Made by a program: the position numbers and the translations under genes. Of a stretch of 64,000 bases of DNA, positions 60,620 to 64,000 are shown piece by piece. Origin of the DNA: Candidatus Melainabacteria bacterium (lineage in GTDB: Bacteria; Cyanobacteriota; Vampirovibrionia; 2-02-FULL-35-15). The notes below the pieces were generated by a model that ran no database searches, had not been told where the DNA came from, and saw nothing but the letters and a program-made list of their open reading frames with translations. Position 1 is the first letter of the stretch. Every line of letters starts with the position of its first letter. The stretch spans positions 118,532 to 182,531 of the forward strand of contig JAHFBG010000004.1 in NCBI GenBank assembly GCA_023250155.1. The letters are read 5' to 3'.

Positions 60620-61558
60620 ATGCCAACACCAACAGAAACAATAAGAACCTATCTACAAGCTGGAACAGGACAAAGAAGAACCAGAGCTGAATTACAAGCA
60701 TTTATAAGAACTCAATTAGCAAATACTGCGTTACCACAAGAACAAAGAACACAGTATCAAACAACCTTAAACGATATAACAAGAATAGATGCACTACCTA
60801 TAAGTGATGAAAATAGAAATGATAGAAATGATGGATTTATTTCTGTTGCAGAATATAATGAGTATGAAACTGTACGTGCAAATTTTGAAAGCTATAGAAA
60901 TCCAACTGTCTTGGCAGCAAATCAATCAATAGCCTCAGTTACCAATGCTTTAGGAGGAAATGCAGAAGGTGCTATAGTACTTCCTCCAATTCAAATGGGA
61001 GAAAGACTGGTTCAAGTTGTTATGAATCCTAGGACCAATAGAACATCGGTAGCAATTTATCGAGCATCAGATGTAATAGCAGGTAATCCACCTACGCTAA
61101 GAACCCCAACCCCTACAGAAGAAACTCCAAATCCTCCACCAGTAACAATGGAGCGATTTGAACTTCATACAGGGACACTACAACTTGCATCTTATTATGG
61201 CTTACCACAAGGACAACGAGCTGGAATATTTGCACCCAATTCACCGATTAACGACAATTATGTTAGAGAGCGATTCACTGGTGCACCAACAATCAATCCT
61301 AGTACACAGCCACGAGAATTTGCAACTTTCTTAGCAAGAAATTTCTTCAGTTCCGGTGGTTTGGGTGGTGTCTTTGATCGACGAGCATTAATATCTGGAC
61401 TACTAACACCAGCAAATGGATTTGGTCCTAGAGGAATATTTATGAGAAATGGTGAACTGCGATCAGGTCAATCAAATGTAGGGATTACTGGAGATGTAGG
61501 AGATCCTAATTTTGTACCTGCTGTTTTACCTCCTCTTACAACTCCACCTCCACCATAG
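60620..61558 (+). CDS. Lysine-free protein with EF-hand-like motif, 312 residues (cluster B)
   Basis: Unrecognised. The 312 residues contain no lysine, although Arg, Thr, Asn and Pro are frequent. It begins MPTPTETIRTYLQAGTGQRR with no signal peptide. NDRNDGFISVAEYNEYE near residue 68-84 resembles an EF-hand loop (Asp5, Gly6, Ile8, Glu12), though position 3 is Arg. Residues 155-180 are a Pro/Thr-rich linker. The C-terminal part has a hydrophobic-aromatic block (REFATFLARNFFSSGGLGG), and the end is Pro-rich. A perfect AAGGAG is 8 nt before the ATG. The N-terminal motif is shared with the 769-residue protein that follows. Confidence 0.7.
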   Translation: MPTPTETIRTYLQAGTGQRRTRAELQAFIRTQLANTALPQEQRTQYQTTLNDITRIDALPISDENRNDRNDGFISVAEYNEYETVRANFESYRNPTVLAANQSIASVTNALGGNAEGAIVLPPIQMGERLVQVVMNPRTNRTSVAIYRASDVIAGNPPTLRTPTPTEETPNPPPVTMERFELHTGTLQLASYYGLPQGQRAGIFAPNSPINDNYVRERFTGAPTINPSTQPREFATFLARNFFSSGGLGGVFDRRALISGLLTPANGFGPRGIFMRNGELRSGQSNVGITGDVGDPNFVPAVLPPLTTPPPP

Positions 61559-61572
61559 GTTTGTGAGGAAAG

Positions 61573-61634
61573 TCTTCTTAGGGTAACTACTTGAGATCTT
61601 GACAACTAAGAGTCCAGTTCTTATCCTAAGAAGA
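61573..61634. repeat. 10-bp inverted repeat between the two lysine-free genes
   Basis: TCTTCTTAGG (61573-61582) and CCTAAGAAGA (61625-61634) are exact and enclose 42 bases in the 107-bp gap between the 312- and 769-residue genes. In the transcript they could form a long stem-loop. It has no T-run after it, so a processing or attenuation element fits better than a terminator. Confidence 0.6.
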
Positions 61635-61665
61635 AAGGTCGATCAATAAAAAGGATAATAAAACA

Positions 61666-63975
61666 ATGCCACCTACTCTACTACAAAGGATTACAACAGC
61701 AATTCAAAATACCAGAAGACAAAATCAACCAGGTGTTACAATTGCTGATTTTCAATCTGATAGATTTGTTAGACTGCTAAATCTTACCCCTGATGAAAGA
61801 TTAGTATTTAATAGGCTTGCAGCTAGACTTCAACAAATAGACAATTTTAGTCTCCCTCAAGTTAATGTTGCTCTTAGTAGAGATGGATTTATTTCTGCTT
61901 CTGAGATTGAAGCACTTGCCGGTCTTGCTGGAAATGGAAATGAAATTGAAGCTAGTGATCTTGATAGGTTTGATACATTATTTCGACAAGCACAGCAAGC
62001 ACAACAGGCTCAACCCCTACCCCAAGTAGGAGCACCACTACAACCAGCACCCCCACCACAAGTAGGACCCACTGCATTTATCCCACCAACTCAGGTACCT
62101 ACTGCTATTGCACAGTATGCACCTACTCAAAGTAGTCGGTTAGTAGGTGTAAACACTAGGCTTCGTACTAATCTTGGAGAAACTGGAAGCAGTGGTGTAA
62201 TAAGTTTGGGGGATAATAGATATGCAAGAATGTTTTGGGATAATGACAATAGGCTACATATGTTAGTTTATACAACAAGACCAGATCTAGCAAATCCTCA
62301 AGGACCACCACTAGTGAATGATTATGTTAGAGAGTATGCTGTACCCATTCAATATTTACAAGCCATGGCTCACGGACGTGGTATGCACCTAACCCTTAAT
62401 GAACGTGACAGAGCGAGACTCAGACCTCCACTTGTTGAGTTAAGCAATCAACATTGTTTAGAGAGATTAATTTTACCTCATCTACTTAGAGATACTGCAG
62501 GAGGTCCGATTAACTTAGCAAGACTAAGTAGCCCAGGCTTTGTACCGCTTCAACTTACTCTTCCTGGGGCTGGTACTATTACGGTGAATGCTGGTATTTC
62601 ATTTAGAGAAGGGAGTTTAAGTGCTTTAAATGCAATGAGATATACTCCTTTTGTACCAGGTCAACAAAATGACAACTATCAGAATATAGATACTTATGAA
62701 GGAGCCCCTTCTATTCATAATACTAATATCCCTCCTCCAGCTCTTCTACCACAGCCAACACCTTTTAGAGATGATCCACTAAATACAGCATTCACAAATT
62801 ACTATACAGGAACGCATGCTACTGCACGTTTAGGAGAAGGTAACACTGTTATTGGAAGAAGTGGTTTATATCGATTGCAATCTTCGGGATCTAGAACTAT
62901 GGAATTCCAAGCAGTAAGAGTAAGAGTAGGGAATACAGATCCACCTCAATATCAATATAGACTCTTGATCAGACATACTAATACTGGTGCTAATCCTCCA
63001 ACATGTTATTTTGAAGAAACATACATTACTGAAGCTGCACTTAGACGAGTAGCAGGTGAAGCATTAGAAAATGTTAATTTTAATAGTCCTGACTCAGTAG
63101 CACGGTTTATAGCAAGAAGATTTAGATATGATCCAAATGCCCATGTAGCTGCTCTTTACAGACAAGCAGGCTATATACCAATATATGGTTTTAGTGCAAC
63201 AGAGCAACAATGGAGGGATACTGCAAGTAGTGCTTATGCTAACATTCAAACTGCAATAGATTCAATGCCTGGTGATAGAATGCAATGGCGTCACTCGATT
63301 TCACCTTCAAGAGGAGTAGTTAATATAACACCACTAACTCAAACTCCCACAACAGTGCAAAATTACTTAGAACGACAACGAAGACTTTATCGATTAGCAA
63401 GATATGAAAATCAATTAAGAATTGGTACTGAATATCATAGAGCAAATTATCGTCCTAGAATTGAACCAATTACTCAATTCACTATTACAAGAGAAGATGG
63501 AACACAAGAACATAGAGCTGTATATCTAGAGAATGATGGTACGAATGAAGGGTTTTGTATTATTTCATGGACTGGAAGTGGAACCAATTTTAGAAGTGAA
63601 TTTGTAAGAAGAGATCATGAACAATTTCAATCAGGGAATTTTAACTTTGATCAAATAACGTTTGACAACTTAACAAGAGGTAATAATAATAGTTTTGATG
63701 GTGGTTCTAATAACTATGCTAGTGGAACAATTGAATCCCAAATTTATCAACAACAGAGACAGAATCTTGCATTGTTTTTCCATGGATATACTCTTCAAGA
63801 AAACCAGATCTCCGCTAGAGAGTATACCTATACAAACGGAGCATGGGTGAGAAGTGGTACTAGTGCACCTAGAAGTTTTCAATATCTTACAGATAACGTA
63901 TTACAAGGACAAATAGATTATATGCGAAGAGCCATAACAGCTCTGGGTGGAAATCCAGACAATGCACCACAATAA
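61666..63975 (+). CDS. Lysine-free protein with EF-hand-like motif, 769 residues (cluster B)
   Basis: Unrecognised. All 769 residues lack lysine; Arg, Gln, Asn and Pro are frequent. It begins MPPTLLQRITTAIQNTRRQN with no signal peptide or membrane segment. Near residues 66-80 SRDGFISASEIEALAG repeats the DGFIS-x-x-E motif of the preceding protein. A Gln/Pro-rich linker (QAQQAQQAQPLPQVG) spans about residues 105-150. The long C-terminal part is a mix of beta-like, aromatic-rich blocks with repeated Arg pairs, and contains three isolated Cys residues. AAGGA lies 10 nt upstream of the ATG. It is probably in one operon with the 312-residue gene. Function unknown; exported effector or surface protein is inferred. 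Confidence 0.72.
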   Translation: MPPTLLQRITTAIQNTRRQNQPGVTIADFQSDRFVRLLNLTPDERLVFNRLAARLQQIDNFSLPQVNVALSRDGFISASEIEALAGLAGNGNEIEASDLDRFDTLFRQAQQAQQAQPLPQVGAPLQPAPPPQVGPTAFIPPTQVPTAIAQYAPTQSSRLVGVNTRLRTNLGETGSSGVISLGDNRYARMFWDNDNRLHMLVYTTRPDLANPQGPPLVNDYVREYAVPIQYLQAMAHGRGMHLTLNERDRARLRPPLVELSNQHCLERLILPHLLRDTAGGPINLARLSSPGFVPLQLTLPGAGTITVNAGISFREGSLSALNAMRYTPFVPGQQNDNYQNIDTYEGAPSIHNTNIPPPALLPQPTPFRDDPLNTAFTNYYTGTHATARLGEGNTVIGRSGLYRLQSSGSRTMEFQAVRVRVGNTDPPQYQYRLLIRHTNTGANPPTCYFEETYITEAALRRVAGEALENVNFNSPDSVARFIARRFRYDPNAHVAALYRQAGYIPIYGFSATEQQWRDTASSAYANIQTAIDSMPGDRMQWRHSISPSRGVVNITPLTQTPTTVQNYLERQRRLYRLARYENQLRIGTEYHRANYRPRIEPITQFTITREDGTQEHRAVYLENDGTNEGFCIISWTGSGTNFRSEFVRRDHEQFQSGNFNFDQITFDNLTRGNNNSFDGGSNNYASGTIESQIYQQQRQNLALFFHGYTLQENQISAREYTYTNGAWVRSGTSAPRSFQYLTDNVLQGQIDYMRRAITALGGNPDNAPQ

Positions 63976-64000
63976 TAATTTACTTACTTATGCTCGATAT

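Overview
This window comes from the chromosome of an AT-rich, Gram-negative-type (diderm) bacterium that uses the standard bacterial code. The diderm call rests on an MlaE/MlaF/MlaD-type lipid transport operon, a flippase/polymerase-dependent surface polysaccharide locus, and a membrane-bound succinate dehydrogenase. I cannot fix the phylum. A low-GC diderm such as a non-photosynthetic relative of Cyanobacteria (Vampirovibrionia/Melainabacteria type) would fit, but that is a guess. No photosynthesis genes, rRNA genes, CRISPR arrays or intact transposases were seen. There is one tRNA gene, tRNA-Ser(UGA).

Layout. 0-5.6 kb holds housekeeping genes: the end of queE, a pseudopilin, coaE, hpf, pdxA, folE and ilvN. 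5.7-11.0 kb (cluster A) holds unrecognised small helical or coiled-coil proteins with strong ribosome binding sites, a divergent macro-domain protein and a TPR protein with a C-terminal YkgJ-type cysteine cluster. 11.2-21.4 kb holds mlaEFD, tRNA-Ser, sdhCAB, a GHKL-ATPase-like protein, a beta-CASP metallo-hydrolase and a secreted CXXCH protein. 21.5-48.7 kb is a large surface-glycan locus: ten glycosyltransferases (nine GT4-like, one GT2), two O-antigen polymerase/ligase-like proteins, a flippase, two carbamoyltransferases, three methyltransferases, gmd, an epimerase, an AsnB-type amidotransferase, a sugar-1-phosphate nucleotidyltransferase and an AlkP-like hydrolase. A PIN-domain gene pair is inserted near its end. 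48.7-53.5 kb is a mosaic with a duplicated block: pairs of tiny membrane proteins flank two 17-bp dyads (TGTAACC-N3-GGTTACA), with an AAA ATPase, a nucleotidyltransferase and a RhuM-Fic protein between and beside the copies. 53.9-64 kb (cluster B) holds a second TPR/YkgJ protein, small helical proteins and three large unrecognised proteins.

The strongest unexplained signal is in cluster B. The proteins at 54016-55206, 60620-61558 and 61666-63975 (396, 312 and 769 residues) contain no lysine at all, although their neighbours are lysine-rich and the DNA is AT-rich. All three start with Met-Pro and lack a recognisable signal peptide. Two share an EF-hand-like N-terminal motif, and one carries nearly identical 80-residue repeats. 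Complete lysine avoidance is known from proteins that act in eukaryotic cytosol and escape ubiquitination, so an exported, host-directed set is an attractive hypothesis. With the paralogous TPR/YkgJ proteins and the SctF/SctI-sized helical proteins in clusters A and B, it is my candidate for an undescribed system. The second candidate is the duplicated tiny-membrane-protein/operator module at 49.1-52.4 kb. Several families of short palindromes are scattered between genes, two of them with compensatory base changes between copies.
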